Counted from the stretch's first letter, positions 51,484-60,415 are shown. The stretch is DNA of 64,000 nucleotides from JBNKZU01 sp050301795 (GCA_050301795.1 JBNKZU010000014.1:124001-188000), one strand, 5' to 3'. Program-made: numbers and translations. Notes: generated by a model not told the origin, from the letters alone.

Positions 51484-53850
51484 GTGCGCGAATACATAAT
51501 CTGGTTCGATTCTCTAGGGATGGAAGATGTCAAACGTGTGGGCGGAAAGAATGCATCATTAGGTGAGATGATCAGCAATCTGGCCAATGTCGGTGTCAAA
51601 GTTCCGGGTGGCTTTGCAACAACCGCTGAAGCCTTTCGACATTTTTTGGATCACAACCACTTAAAAGAGCGCATCAATGCGCTGCTGGCAAAGCTGGATG
51701 TCGATGACGTTAAAACCCTAGCCGAGGCAGGTGCAACCATACGCCAGTGGATCGCAGAAACACCTCTGCCGGAACCACTGCTCAATGCCATTACTGCCGG
51801 GTATGAAAAGATGTCTGTCAATGGTGCTCCGGCTGTGGCTGTACGCTCTTCTGCAACCGCAGAGGATATGCCTGACGCCTCTTTCGCCGGTCAGCAAGAG
51901 ACCTTTTTGAATATTCGCGGTATTGATAATGTTATCGCCGCAGTAAAGCATGTTTTTGCATCACTCTATAACGATCGTGCTATCGCCTATCGGGTTCATC
52001 AGGGATATGAGCACCACGATGTTTACCTCTCTGCCGGTATTCAGCGCATGGTGCGCTCTGATATCGGTGCCAGCGGCGTTATGTTCACCATGGACACAGA
52101 GTCCGGCTTTAACGACGTGGTACTGATTACCGGCTCCTACGGTCTTGGCGAATGTGTGGTTCAAGGCTCAGTCAATCCCGATGAGTTTTATATCCATAAG
52201 GCCACCCTTGAAGCGGGTCGTCCTGCTGTTTTGCGTCGTACTCTCGGCAGCAAGATGATTAAGATGATCTACAAAGATGATCAGGATGTGGAGCGTAGCA
52301 TTCAAACTGTTGATGTCGATGAAACGGATCGTCAACGCTTCTGTCTTAGTGACCAGCAGCTTGAGACCCTCGCACGTCATGCGATGACCATTGAAAAGCA
52401 TTATCAGCGTCCAATGGATATCGAATGGGCTCTTGATGGTGAAGATGGAGAACTCTATATCGTTCAGGCACGCCCTGAAACTGTTCAGAGTCGGGTCGAT
52501 AAACAGGTTATTGAGCGTTACCAGTTAAAACAGAAGAGTGAAGTCCTTTGTGAAGGACGCTCTATTGGCGGTCGGATTGGTAGTGGTGTTGCCAAGGTTA
52601 TTATGAACATCTCCGAAATGGATAAGGTTCAACCTGGTGATGTCCTGGTCACGGATATGACCGATCCAGATTGGGAGCCGATCATGAAACGGGCATCAGC
52701 GATTGTAACCAATCGCGGTGGCCGTACCTGTCATGCTGCGATTATCGCACGTGAGCTTGGAATACCGGCAGTCGTTGGTTGTGGTAACGCAACGGATGTT
52801 CTGAAAAACGGTCAGTCCCTCACGGTCTCTTGCGCTGAGGGTGATACCGGCTATATCTACGACGGCATCCTCGACTTTGAGATCACCCGGAGTCAGGCAG
52901 AAGATATTCCCGTACTCCCAACCAAGATTATGATGAATGTTGGTAACCCTGATCGCGCATTCAGCTTTGCCTCTATTCCTAATGATGGCGTTGGACTTGC
53001 GCGTCTTGAGTTCATCATCAATAGGATGATAGGTATCCACCCCCGTGCACTGCTGGAGTTTGATGATCAGACACCGGAACTACAAAAAATTATCGCTCAG
53101 CAGACCGCCGCCTACGCCTCTCCTGTCGACTTCTATGTTGAAAAACTCTCTGAAGGTATTAGCACACTGGCTGCGGCATTTAGTCCGAATCCTGTGATTG
53201 TTCGTATGTCGGATTTTAAATCGAATGAGTATATGAATCTGCTTGGTGGCGATCGCTATGAACCGCACGAAGAGAACCCAATGATTGGCTTCCGTGGTGC
53301 TGCACGCTATATCTCTGAAGATTTTCGTGCCTGCTTTGAACTTGAGTGCCGGGCATTAAAGAAAGTCAGGGAAGAGATGGGGTTCACCAATATCGAGATT
53401 ATGATCCCGTTTGTTCGCACCGTAGAGCAGGCTGAGAAAGTTGTGTCACTTCTTGCAGAAAACGGCCTTAAACGTGGAGAAAACGGATTACGTCTGATAA
53501 TGATGTGCGAGCTGCCATCAAATGCAGTTCTCGCAGAGGAGTTTTTGGAGTTCTTTGACGGCTTCTCGATTGGCTCAAACGATATGACCCAGCTCTCTCT
53601 TGGGCTTGATCGCGATTCTGGTCTGATTGCCGACGCATTTGATGAACGGGATCCTGCGGTGAAAAAGATGTTATCCATGGCAATCAAGGCGTGTCGTGAC
53701 CAAGGGAAATATGTCGGCATCTGTGGACAAGGCCCCTCAGATCACCCTGATTTCGCATTGTGGTTACTCGAAGAGCAGATCAGCAGTCTCTCACTCAACC
53801 CGGATACTGTGGTTCAAACCGGGCTATTTCTTGCAAAACAGTCTGCATAA
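51484..53850 (+). CDS. ppsA: Phosphoenolpyruvate synthase
   Basis: Converts pyruvate, ATP and water to PEP, AMP and phosphate, the gluconeogenic exit from pyruvate. The N-terminal ATP-grasp domain has GGKNASLGEM and AVRSSATAEDMPDASFAGQQET; the swivelling phosphohistidine domain carries H417 in GGRTCHAAIIARELGIPAVVG; the C-terminal PEP/pyruvate barrel has MLFDFxSNEY-like FKSNEYMNLLGG and GFSIGSNDMTQLSLGLDRDSG. The length (788) and the ATP-dependent PpsA motifs distinguish it from pyruvate phosphate dikinase. It starts with GTG behind AAGGGGA. It lies 70 bases after the Cys-rich gene and is followed by its regulator. Confidence 0.96.
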   Translation: MREYIIWFDSLGMEDVKRVGGKNASLGEMISNLANVGVKVPGGFATTAEAFRHFLDHNHLKERINALLAKLDVDDVKTLAEAGATIRQWIAETPLPEPLLNAITAGYEKMSVNGAPAVAVRSSATAEDMPDASFAGQQETFLNIRGIDNVIAAVKHVFASLYNDRAIAYRVHQGYEHHDVYLSAGIQRMVRSDIGASGVMFTMDTESGFNDVVLITGSYGLGECVVQGSVNPDEFYIHKATLEAGRPAVLRRTLGSKMIKMIYKDDQDVERSIQTVDVDETDRQRFCLSDQQLETLARHAMTIEKHYQRPMDIEWALDGEDGELYIVQARPETVQSRVDKQVIERYQLKQKSEVLCEGRSIGGRIGSGVAKVIMNISEMDKVQPGDVLVTDMTDPDWEPIMKRASAIVTNRGGRTCHAAIIARELGIPAVVGCGNATDVLKNGQSLTVSCAEGDTGYIYDGILDFEITRSQAEDIPVLPTKIMMNVGNPDRAFSFASIPNDGVGLARLEFIINRMIGIHPRALLEFDDQTPELQKIIAQQTAAYASPVDFYVEKLSEGISTLAAAFSPNPVIVRMSDFKSNEYMNLLGGDRYEPHEENPMIGFRGAARYISEDFRACFELECRALKKVREEMGFTNIEIMIPFVRTVEQAEKVVSLLAENGLKRGENGLRLIMMCELPSNAVLAEEFLEFFDGFSIGSNDMTQLSLGLDRDSGLIADAFDERDPAVKKMLSMAIKACRDQGKYVGICGQGPSDHPDFALWLLEEQISSLSLNPDTVVQTGLFLAKQSA

Positions 53851-53912
53851 ACTTTGACTCCTTAATGGATTGCTACTTATAGTGCAGGGACGCACTACAA
53901 ATAAAGGAAGAG

Positions 53913-54737
53913 ATGAAAAAACGTACTGCATTCTTTCTATCAGATCGTACTGGTATCACCGCAGAGATGCTGGGGCACAGTTTGCTGACCCAGTTTGAAG
54001 GGATCCACTTCGAGAAGATGATGCTCCCCTTCCTCGATACCGAGAAGAAGGCGTATCGTGCGGTTGAGAAAATAAACCAAACCATGATCGAAGACGGGAA
54101 GAAGCCTCTTCTTTTCAGCACCCTGCTTGATGATAATATTCGCAACATTATCAAGACCAGTCATGGATTGATGTTTGACTTCTTCGACACCTTTATCAAC
54201 CCCCTTGAGGTCGAGCTAGAGACGCATTCGGCACACGCCATTGGGCGCTCACATGGAATTGGCGATACATCACACTATGCCGCTCGTATCGATGCTGTTA
54301 ACTTTGCAATGGGTAATGATGATGGCGCTGTACTGCGAAACTACCCGGAGGCCGATGTTATCCTTATTGGAGTATCACGCTCTGGTAAAACACCCACCTG
54401 CCTCTACCTCGCACTACAGTACGGCATAATGGCAGCAAACTATCCGATCACCGAAGATGATCTTGATAATCCTGGGATCCCAAGCATCTTGAAGCCATAC
54501 AAAGAGAAGCTGTTCGGGCTAACCATCGCCCCGGAACGATTACACAATATTCGAAATGAGAGACGTCGAGACAGTCGTTACGCCTCGATCGGACAGTGCC
54601 AGTATGAGGTTCGAGCCGTTGAAAGCATGTATCGAAGTGAACAGATCCCATTCCTCGATACCAGCGCGGTTTCAATTGAAGAGATCGCCACCACAATACT
54701 GCATAAACGAAAACTCACAAGAAGACTGTACGGCTAA
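53913..54737 (+). CDS. ppsR: PEP synthase regulatory protein (kinase/pyrophosphorylase)
   Basis: Bifunctional ADP-dependent kinase and phosphate-dependent pyrophosphorylase that switches PEP synthase off and on by phosphorylating a threonine beside the catalytic histidine. The 274 residues start KKRTAFFLSDRTGITAEMLGHSLL and contain the P-loop GVSRSGKTPTCLYLA (about residues 151-165). It follows ppsA by 62 bases in the same direction, whereas in E. coli the pair is divergent. The target threonine is present in PpsA (TCHAA). Confidence 0.95.
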   Translation: MKKRTAFFLSDRTGITAEMLGHSLLTQFEGIHFEKMMLPFLDTEKKAYRAVEKINQTMIEDGKKPLLFSTLLDDNIRNIIKTSHGLMFDFFDTFINPLEVELETHSAHAIGRSHGIGDTSHYAARIDAVNFAMGNDDGAVLRNYPEADVILIGVSRSGKTPTCLYLALQYGIMAANYPITEDDLDNPGIPSILKPYKEKLFGLTIAPERLHNIRNERRRDSRYASIGQCQYEVRAVESMYRSEQIPFLDTSAVSIEEIATTILHKRKLTRRLYG

Positions 54738-54883
54738 CCAAACGCCACTTGATTAGGTTATTAACATAGACCTTGTTAGTGGTTCTTCCGCTGTGTAACC
54801 TTTGCTAATGTTATTAAATAGGCAAATATCTACCGATATTAGCCAAAGGCAGACATGTGAATATCAAGTCTTAATAATATGTA

Positions 54884-55369
54884 CTAAAAGCCAAAACCAA
54901 TCCCTGTTGACCTTATCCATCCTGTTTTACCATCAGCATGCTTGTGTAATGCAACATTAAAACGAACCAAACTCCACCTTAACTTTATTGATAAACCTTC
55001 ATACTCTCCCACAACCGGAAATTGGGGTTGTACTTGATTAATTTCGGCCTTCGAAAGACCTAGATTTAATGAGTACCAAACAGAATTTCCATGTGACACA
55101 CCAAAATCAAACCGTGTATTATCACTTCCTTGCATTCTCTCAAAGTAGATACCTTTATCATAATCATCTTCACAGAAAACTACACCAAGCGAAGAACCAC
55201 TGCCGATCATTGCATCTGAATGTGTAGCGATCATCGGCATTAGATTAAAGTTAGCAATTTCTTTGAAATTGATAGTAAAGAAATTTTTTATGAAGCTTCT
55301 TTCAGCAAAAGCATTTGTAGAAAATAAACAGAAGCAAATTAATAAAGAAGTCATTCTTATTTTTACCAT
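54884..55369 (-). CDS. Small secreted protein, possible outer-membrane beta-barrel
   Basis: 161 residues with a signal peptide (1-22, LICFCLFSTNAFAE). The mature part alternates hydrophobic and polar residues and ends in an aromatic residue (GIGFGF), as outer-membrane barrel proteins do, but at about 140 residues it would be a small barrel. The coding region is visibly AT-rich compared with ppsR and rimI, hinting at recent arrival or weak constraint. No family recognised. Confidence 0.6.
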   Translation of the reverse strand: MVKIRMTSLLICFCLFSTNAFAERSFIKNFFTINFKEIANFNLMPMIATHSDAMIGSGSSLGVVFCEDDYDKGIYFERMQGSDNTRFDFGVSHGNSVWYSLNLGLSKAEINQVQPQFPVVGEYEGLSIKLRWSLVRFNVALHKHADGKTGWIRSTGIGFGF

Positions 55370-55405
55370 TCCTTTTATCCCTTATCTGGTACTTAATTAT
55401 TATAT

Positions 55406-55435
55406 AACACCTAAACTTCAGCTTTAGGGTGTTTT
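55406..55435 (-). terminator. Probable terminator after rimI
   Basis: AACACCTAAA / TTTAGGGTGTT (one-base bulge, eight-base loop) at about 55406-55433, flanked by A/T-rich sequence on both sides, 38 bases downstream of the rimI stop. Confidence 0.55.
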
Positions 55436-55470
55436 GAGAGCATCTTAACACTAGGGTCTAAATTCATGTT

Positions 55471-55932
55471 TTACCGATTTAATGCTATTGCCATGATGAT
55501 CGCATCTTCTCTGCCGTTATCTGCTGGATAGTAATTATGTCTAAGACCGACTTGGTTAAAGCCGAGTTTCTCATAGAGGTTGATTGCGGCGGTGTTTGAA
55601 GGCCTTACTTCCAGAAAAACGGTTTCTGCGCCCATTTGAATGGCTAAATCGAGGATGTATGTCACGGCTGCACGTCCTAACCCTTGGTTTTGATAGACGC
55701 GATCAATCGCGATATTGAGAATATGCGCCTCACCCACTACGATTGAGACAATGATATACCCAATGAATTGTTGATTTAGTTCTATTGCTAAGCAGTGATA
55801 ACCTGATTGCAAGCAATCCTTGAAGATGCCATAGCTCCAACCATGTGTGTATACACCCTTTTCGATGGTCATCACAGCATCAAGGTCATCTTCATTCAGT
55901 TGTCTGAATGTGATGGTCTGCGTTCTACTCAT
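55471..55932 (-). CDS. rimI: Ribosomal protein S18-alanine N-acetyltransferase
   Basis: GNAT acetyltransferase acting on the N-terminal alanine of ribosomal protein S18. The 153 residues show the acetyl-CoA loop QNQGLGRAAV (about 82-91) and the RimI-specific ending EVRPSNTAAINLYEKLGF...RHNYYPADNGREDAIIM. Overlaps the uracil-DNA glycosylase gene by eight bases, an arrangement seen in other gammaproteobacteria. Confidence 0.93.
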   Translation of the reverse strand: MSRTQTITFRQLNEDDLDAVMTIEKGVYTHGWSYGIFKDCLQSGYHCLAIELNQQFIGYIIVSIVVGEAHILNIAIDRVYQNQGLGRAAVTYILDLAIQMGAETVFLEVRPSNTAAINLYEKLGFNQVGLRHNYYPADNGREDAIIMAIALNR

Positions 55933-56836
55933 TACTTGTTCTGTTTAACTCAGAGATCAGTAGCCTGAGGTCGCTCCACGATTTCGCTTTCTCTTGTGGA
56001 GAGCGCAACAGATAGGCTGGATGGTAGGTCACAATTGTGGGTATAGATTCGACCTGATAAACCTTGCCCCTTATTTTGCCAATCGTTTCTGTGGTGTTGA
56101 GCATGCTCTGTGCTGCGATCCGTCCAACAATTAGTATTGCATCTGGCTTTACCAGCTCGACTTGACGTTGGAGATAACCACGACATGCAGTGATCTCCTG
56201 CTGCTGCGGATCACGGTTATTCGGTGGCCTACACTTAAGAACATTGGCGATATAGACCTCTTGTCGCTGATAACCAATGGCCTGAATCATTAGATTCAAT
56301 AACTGACCCGCCTTTCCCACAAACGGTTCACCCTGACGATCTTCATCTGCACCGGGCGCCTCGCCGATTATCATTAACCGCGCATCGCGGTTACCGACAC
56401 CAAAAACTGTTTGCGTCCGGTGATTAACCAGCTCTGTACATTGGGTACACTTTTTGATGTGCTCTTCGAGTTTATCCCAATCCAGTTGTAACGGGGAGGA
56501 GTGTTCTGTTTCCGGGAGTTCTTGTTCCAGCTCTTCTTCGATGCTAAAGAGTTCATTTTTGATCGCTTCGAGCTCAAAAACCCTTTGGGTATCATGATTG
56601 GAAGGGTTCTCCAACTCAGGTTTATCTGTCTGAGGCTCCGCAGGAATGAGCTCTGGCCGCTCTGGTTGCGGTTCTGTCGCTGTTATTGTCTCACTCTGTG
56701 GCTCTGAAACCGTTGTTTCTGCTGGGGCTCCATCATCCTCAGGGATCTGATTTTCAGGTGTTGCGCCCACCTTGTTGCGAAGCTCCCATATCGGGATCTC
56801 CATCGCTTCAAGGTAGGCGCGTTGACGTTCATCCAT
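55925..56836 (-). CDS. Uracil-DNA glycosylase, family 4 (iron-sulfur type)
   Basis: Removes uracil from DNA. The catalytic domain (about residues 118-300) has four cysteines for a [4Fe-4S] cluster: C130 and C133 (CTQC), C202 (LKCRPPNNRDP) and C218 (ITACRG). Motif A is GEAPGADEDRQGEPFVG (158-174) and motif B is YHPAYLLRSP (271-280). The first ~115 residues are an acidic, proline-rich, low-complexity extension (repeats of EPQ/PE), longer than in thermophilic family-4 enzymes and probably disordered. It lies 14 bases after leuA. Confidence 0.92.
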   Translation of the reverse strand: MDERQRAYLEAMEIPIWELRNKVGATPENQIPEDDGAPAETTVSEPQSETITATEPQPERPELIPAEPQTDKPELENPSNHDTQRVFELEAIKNELFSIEEELEQELPETEHSSPLQLDWDKLEEHIKKCTQCTELVNHRTQTVFGVGNRDARLMIIGEAPGADEDRQGEPFVGKAGQLLNLMIQAIGYQRQEVYIANVLKCRPPNNRDPQQQEITACRGYLQRQVELVKPDAILIVGRIAAQSMLNTTETIGKIRGKVYQVESIPTIVTYHPAYLLRSPQEKAKSWSDLRLLISELNRTSNE

Positions 56837-56850
56837 CTAACTGGATCCGA

Positions 56851-58398
56851 TTAAACATCTGCACCCTGAGGGGAAACGCGCTGCTCTTTTGAGATGATCT
56901 TGTTCAGTGCGTTGATATAGGCCTTGGCCGAGGCAATGACGATATCGGTATCAGCACCTAGCCCATTCACTATCCCACCGGACTTCTCAAGTCGAACCGT
57001 TACCTCGCCTTGTGAGTCGGTTCCACTGGTGATGTTATTCACTGAGTAGAGCAGTAATTCTGTCTCACTCTGAATTATCGAATCGATCGCCTTCAGTGCT
57101 GCATCCACAGGGCCACCGCCTTCAGAGCTACCGGATTTCTCCTCGTTATCAACTCTTAAGGTTACCTGTGCGATTGGCATCTCACCCGTTTCGGAGCATA
57201 CCTTTAATGAGACCAGCTTAATGTGCTCATTCACTACGGTTTCCTGGTCAGTGGCTGTTGCTAATGCCTGAAGATCCTCATCAAAGATTTCATGCTTCTT
57301 ATCTGCAAGCTCTTTGAATTTTGAGAAGGCTTCGTTTAAGGCCTCAACCGTTTCGTACTCAATACCTAGCTCTGCCATTCGTGTTTTAAACGCATTACGT
57401 CCCGAATGCTTTCCCATAACCATTCGATTTGCGCTCCAGCCGACATCTTCTGCACGCATAATCTCATAGGTTTCACGATGTTTAAGAACACCGTCCTGAT
57501 GGATCCCGGACTCATGAGCAAAGGCATTGGCGCCAACAATCGCTTTATTCGGCTGAACCGGGAATCCGGTAATACTCGCCACCAATCTGGACGTTGGTAC
57601 GATCTGTGTTGCATCAATCTCTGTGTTGCATTCGAAGATATCCTTTCGTGTTCTGACACTCATAACGACCTCTTCCAGTGATGCGTTTCCTGCACGCTCA
57701 CCAAGACCGTTAATCGTACACTCCACCTGACGCGCACCATTCATCACCGCTGTTAGTGAGTTGGCAACTGCAAGACCCAAATCATTATGGCAATGCACTG
57801 AGAAGACAGCTTTATCCGAATTGGGAATACGCTCGCGTAACAGACGAATGGTTTCGCCAAACTGATTGGGCATGTTATAGCCCACCGTGTCTGGAACATT
57901 CAGGGTCGTTGCACCAGCCTTAATCGCTGCCTCAAAGATACGGCAAAGAAAATCAAGCTCGGAACGTCCAGCATCCTCTGCGGAGAATTCAACATCATCA
58001 GTAAACTGTCTGGCGCGTTTTATCGCACGAACCGCCTGCTCAACCACCTGATCCGGACTCATACGAAGCTTCTGTTCCATGTGGATTGGTGAGGTTGCGA
58101 TAAAGGTATGGATACGGCCAGAGTTCGCATTTTTAAGCGCTTCACCAGCACGATCGATATCGTTATCCAGTGCACGTGCTAAACCACAGATTGTCGAATC
58201 TTTAATGGTGTTGGCAACTGCCTGAACTGCCTCAAAATCCCCGGGTGATGCAATCGGGAAACCTGCCTCAATCACATCAACCTTCATCTTTTCAAGCGCC
58301 TTGGCAATGCGGACTTTTTCGTCCTTGGTCATTGATGCGCCAGGACTCTGTTCACCATCACGCAATGTGGTATCAAAAATGATTAATTTTTCGCTCAT
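56851..58398 (-). CDS. leuA: 2-Isopropylmalate synthase
   Basis: First committed enzyme of leucine synthesis: acetyl-CoA + 2-oxoisovalerate to 2-isopropylmalate. The barrel starts IIFDTTLRDGEQSPGASM (about residues 6-23) with the metal-binding Asp and continues to HCHNDLGLAVANS (about 200-212) and NGLGERAGNASLEEVV. The C-terminal LeuA regulatory domain (about 390-505) that senses leucine is present (GPVDAALKAIDSI). Length 515 is typical. A 346-base leader with a leucine-rich leader peptide precedes it. Confidence 0.97.
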   Translation of the reverse strand: MSEKLIIFDTTLRDGEQSPGASMTKDEKVRIAKALEKMKVDVIEAGFPIASPGDFEAVQAVANTIKDSTICGLARALDNDIDRAGEALKNANSGRIHTFIATSPIHMEQKLRMSPDQVVEQAVRAIKRARQFTDDVEFSAEDAGRSELDFLCRIFEAAIKAGATTLNVPDTVGYNMPNQFGETIRLLRERIPNSDKAVFSVHCHNDLGLAVANSLTAVMNGARQVECTINGLGERAGNASLEEVVMSVRTRKDIFECNTEIDATQIVPTSRLVASITGFPVQPNKAIVGANAFAHESGIHQDGVLKHRETYEIMRAEDVGWSANRMVMGKHSGRNAFKTRMAELGIEYETVEALNEAFSKFKELADKKHEIFDEDLQALATATDQETVVNEHIKLVSLKVCSETGEMPIAQVTLRVDNEEKSGSSEGGGPVDAALKAIDSIIQSETELLLYSVNNITSGTDSQGEVTVRLEKSGGIVNGLGADTDIVIASAKAYINALNKIISKEQRVSPQGADV

Positions 58399-58481
58399 TG
58401 TACTACTCCAATGTTTCGCAACATCTTACCTAAAAGATGACGCAAATTCGAAACCTGATTAACAGAATTTCGCAATTATTC

Positions 58482-58576
58482 AAAACAACAATAGTGATTG
58501 CTATTGTGGTTTCACATTTTTGGGATTCATGCCCGCACAGAGGGCTGTAAAGATAGATAGCTGCCCACTAGGGCAG
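58482..58576 (-). promoter_or_regulatory. Leucine attenuator hairpins upstream of leuA
   Basis: Downstream of the leader peptide's leucine codons (minus strand) come CTGCCC-TAGT-GGGCAG (58561-58576), GCCC-N7-GGGC (58531-58545), and a longer stem with one mismatch, AAACCACAATAG...CTATTGTTGTTT (58482-58513), followed by TTTTG. GGGCAG of the first stem can instead pair with the GCCC of the second. This gives a pause hairpin, an alternative pairing and a terminator-like stem, the arrangement of an amino acid attenuator. The terminator stem is AU-rich, so its strength is uncertain. Confidence 0.65.
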
Positions 58577-58657
58577 GAGTAGTAGAAGAGACGCAAACAA
58601 AGCTGTCGAAGGATTCGACATCGGTTGTATAACCTTTTGTTGTTTGCTTTGTTGCAT
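58568..58657 (-). CDS. leuL: leuA leader peptide with five consecutive leucine codons
   Basis: A 29-codon frame, or 17 codons from an inner ATG at 58621, which has AAAGG 11 bases before it and reads MSNPSTALFASLLLLLP. The five Leu codons are CTT CTA CTA CTC CTG, just before the stop, mixing rare and common codons. A perfect hairpin (TGTCGAA-GGA-TTCGACA, 58604-58620 on the plus strand) lies in the coding part. Ribosome stalling at the leucine codons when leucyl-tRNA is short would change the folding of the hairpins that follow and let leuA be transcribed. The rest of the 58399-58744 gap holds no other gene. Confidence 0.75.
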   Translation of the reverse strand: MQQSKQQKVIQPMSNPSTALFASLLLLLP

Positions 58658-58744
58658 GTTGAATAATTCGGTTTTTTGTACTTACGTTGCGATAACTATA
58701 TGCGAACTAGAGAACAGTGCCAACTTTTTTTTAAAAACAGTTGT

Positions 58745-59524
58745 TCACTTGGGTTCCTGTGAACCCGCATTAGTGCTGTGTTGACGTCTGCGCCGATGTC
58801 TAACCACCAGAACCATTGTGGTTAAAATACCTGACATCGCATAGATAAAGAAACTTGCAAAAAGCACTTGTGGTGGGTCGATGGAGATTAAAACAAAGAT
58901 GAAGATCATCACAAGCATCGCAACAAACGGTACCTTCCCTTTGAGATCAAAATCCTTGAAGCTGTAGTAGCGAACATTACTTACCATTAACAATCCCATC
59001 GCGATCGTAATAATGCACATCAACCAGCTCGATTCAGTTCCGGTAAAGTCATAGCGATGACTAATCCAGACAAAGCCAGCAACCACACCTGCTGCTGCTG
59101 GACTTGCTAACCCCTGAAAATAGCGTTTATCGGCAACGCCTAGCTGGGTATTGAATCGCGCTAATCGAAGCGCAGCACTTGCAGTATAGATAAATGCCGC
59201 AAGCCAGCCGATCTTACCAAGACCGCTTAAAGCCCATTCATAGGCAATTAAAGCAGGGGCAAGTCCAAACGATGCCATATCAGAGAGTGAATCATACTCC
59301 GCACCAAACGCGCTCTGCGTATTAGTCATACGCGCTACTCGTCCATCAAGACCATCGAGAATCATTGCGATAAATATTGCTATCGCCGCATCCTCAAAAC
59401 GGTTTCCCATTGACGCAACAATGGCATAAAAACCTGAAAATAGTGCAGCGGTCGTAAACAGGTTAGGCAAAAGATAGATGCCACGTTTGCGTTTGGTTTT
59501 TGGGTGTTCTTCTTCTATTGTCAT
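58745..59524 (-). CDS. pssA: CDP-diacylglycerol--serine O-phosphatidyltransferase
   Basis: Integral membrane enzyme making phosphatidylserine, precursor of phosphatidylethanolamine. It contains the CDP-alcohol phosphotransferase motif DGLDGRVARMTNTQSAFGAEYDSLSD (about residues 57-82; Dx2DGx2ARx8Gx3Dx3D), with all catalytic aspartates, and about eight membrane helices. The protein is of the type-II (Bacillus-like) PssA, commonly next to ilvBNC and leuA in gammaproteobacteria, as here. Length 259. Confidence 0.94.
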   Translation of the reverse strand: MTIEEEHPKTKRKRGIYLLPNLFTTAALFSGFYAIVASMGNRFEDAAIAIFIAMILDGLDGRVARMTNTQSAFGAEYDSLSDMASFGLAPALIAYEWALSGLGKIGWLAAFIYTASAALRLARFNTQLGVADKRYFQGLASPAAAGVVAGFVWISHRYDFTGTESSWLMCIITIAMGLLMVSNVRYYSFKDFDLKGKVPFVAMLVMIFIFVLISIDPPQVLFASFFIYAMSGILTTMVLVVRHRRRRQHSTNAGSQEPK

Positions 59525-59613
59525 TATTGATTCTATTTAATAATCGGTTATAACGAGAGGATAGCCTATCTGCTTGATTGCCATTAGTAAATGCACAATT
59601 TAGGTCATCAAAT

Positions 59614-59642
59614 ATATAAAAAAAGGGGACAAATGTCCCCTT
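59614..59642 (-). terminator. Terminator after the rhodanese gene
   Basis: AAGGGGACA-AA-TGTCCCCTT (59623-59642); on the minus strand it is followed by seven T. It separates the rhodanese gene from pssA, so pssA and leuA need another promoter or read-through. Confidence 0.9.
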
Positions 59643-59663
59643 CTACTTATTAGAGATTATGGA

Positions 59664-60392
59664 TTATTCAGGAATGACCACTGTAAGGCCAAGCTCTTCC
59701 CAGTTCTGCATACCGCCACGATAATAGAAGATCTTATGCTTTGGGTAACCTAACGCAACCAGACCTTTGATGGCTAAAGGGGACTGTCCACACCATGGGC
59801 CATTACACCAAAGCAGCAGATCCTTCGCGTCAGTGAAATCCCAATACCCGGTCTTTTCATCAGCGCCGAATAGTCCAAGCTTTGCCATCGACTTTTCGAT
59901 ACCCCTGACAAATCCACCACTGTTTTCACGCGGAGTTGCACCAAAATCCTTTAAGACCTTTGATAACTCAGGATCAGTTGGTGCCTTTTCAAAGACAGGG
60001 AACGGGTAGTTTCGTGATCCAGGGATTGTCCCTTTTTTATGCCATGAGGGAACACGTGCATCAACAATGATTCCAGTATTATCCTTGTACTGGTTTAGCA
60101 TAAAGTGGATCACTTCGTATTCACCGACATTGGTTACACCCTCTACAGGTGTATTTGGCTGAATACAAAATGGTGGGCATTTACGGGAGGTTTTTGCCCA
60201 TGCGGGATCAATCAAGTGTGACTGATCCTGATTCCGCTCGACACGAACCTGCTTTCCGTCATAGTTAATTGTTATAAAATCAAGCTCTGCAGTAAGTTTT
60301 ACATCGACAGCTAAAACATTCTCAACCGAGACTAACAGTGTTAACGCTGCAACGATTTGTAAAGCGATTGTTTTGTAATTACCTAACATCAT
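59664..60392 (-). CDS. Periplasmic rhodanese-domain protein
   Basis: 242 residues with a signal peptide (1-28, ending ENVLAVD). The rhodanese-like domain covers about 90-240 and has the active-site loop WCNGPWCGQSPLA with C196 and a second cysteine C201 in the loop, an arrangement that could carry a persulfide or form a disulfide. A second cysteine pair, KCPPFCIQP (C72, C76), stands before the domain. The ending YYRGGMQNWEELGL is typical of rhodanese folds. Periplasmic sulfur transfer or thiol chemistry is likely; the partner is unknown. Confidence 0.88.
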   Translation of the reverse strand: MMLGNYKTIALQIVAALTLLVSVENVLAVDVKLTAELDFITINYDGKQVRVERNQDQSHLIDPAWAKTSRKCPPFCIQPNTPVEGVTNVGEYEVIHFMLNQYKDNTGIIVDARVPSWHKKGTIPGSRNYPFPVFEKAPTDPELSKVLKDFGATPRENSGGFVRGIEKSMAKLGLFGADEKTGYWDFTDAKDLLLWCNGPWCGQSPLAIKGLVALGYPKHKIFYYRGGMQNWEELGLTVVIPE

Positions 60393-60415
60393 TGGATATA
60401 TTCCCCGCCGTGTGG

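Noticed and set aside
58571..58604. Relation of the leuA leader (GGGCAGGAGTAG...) to the AGGA hairpin element
   Set aside because: Short resemblance only; the leucine codons and attenuator stems explain this sequence better.
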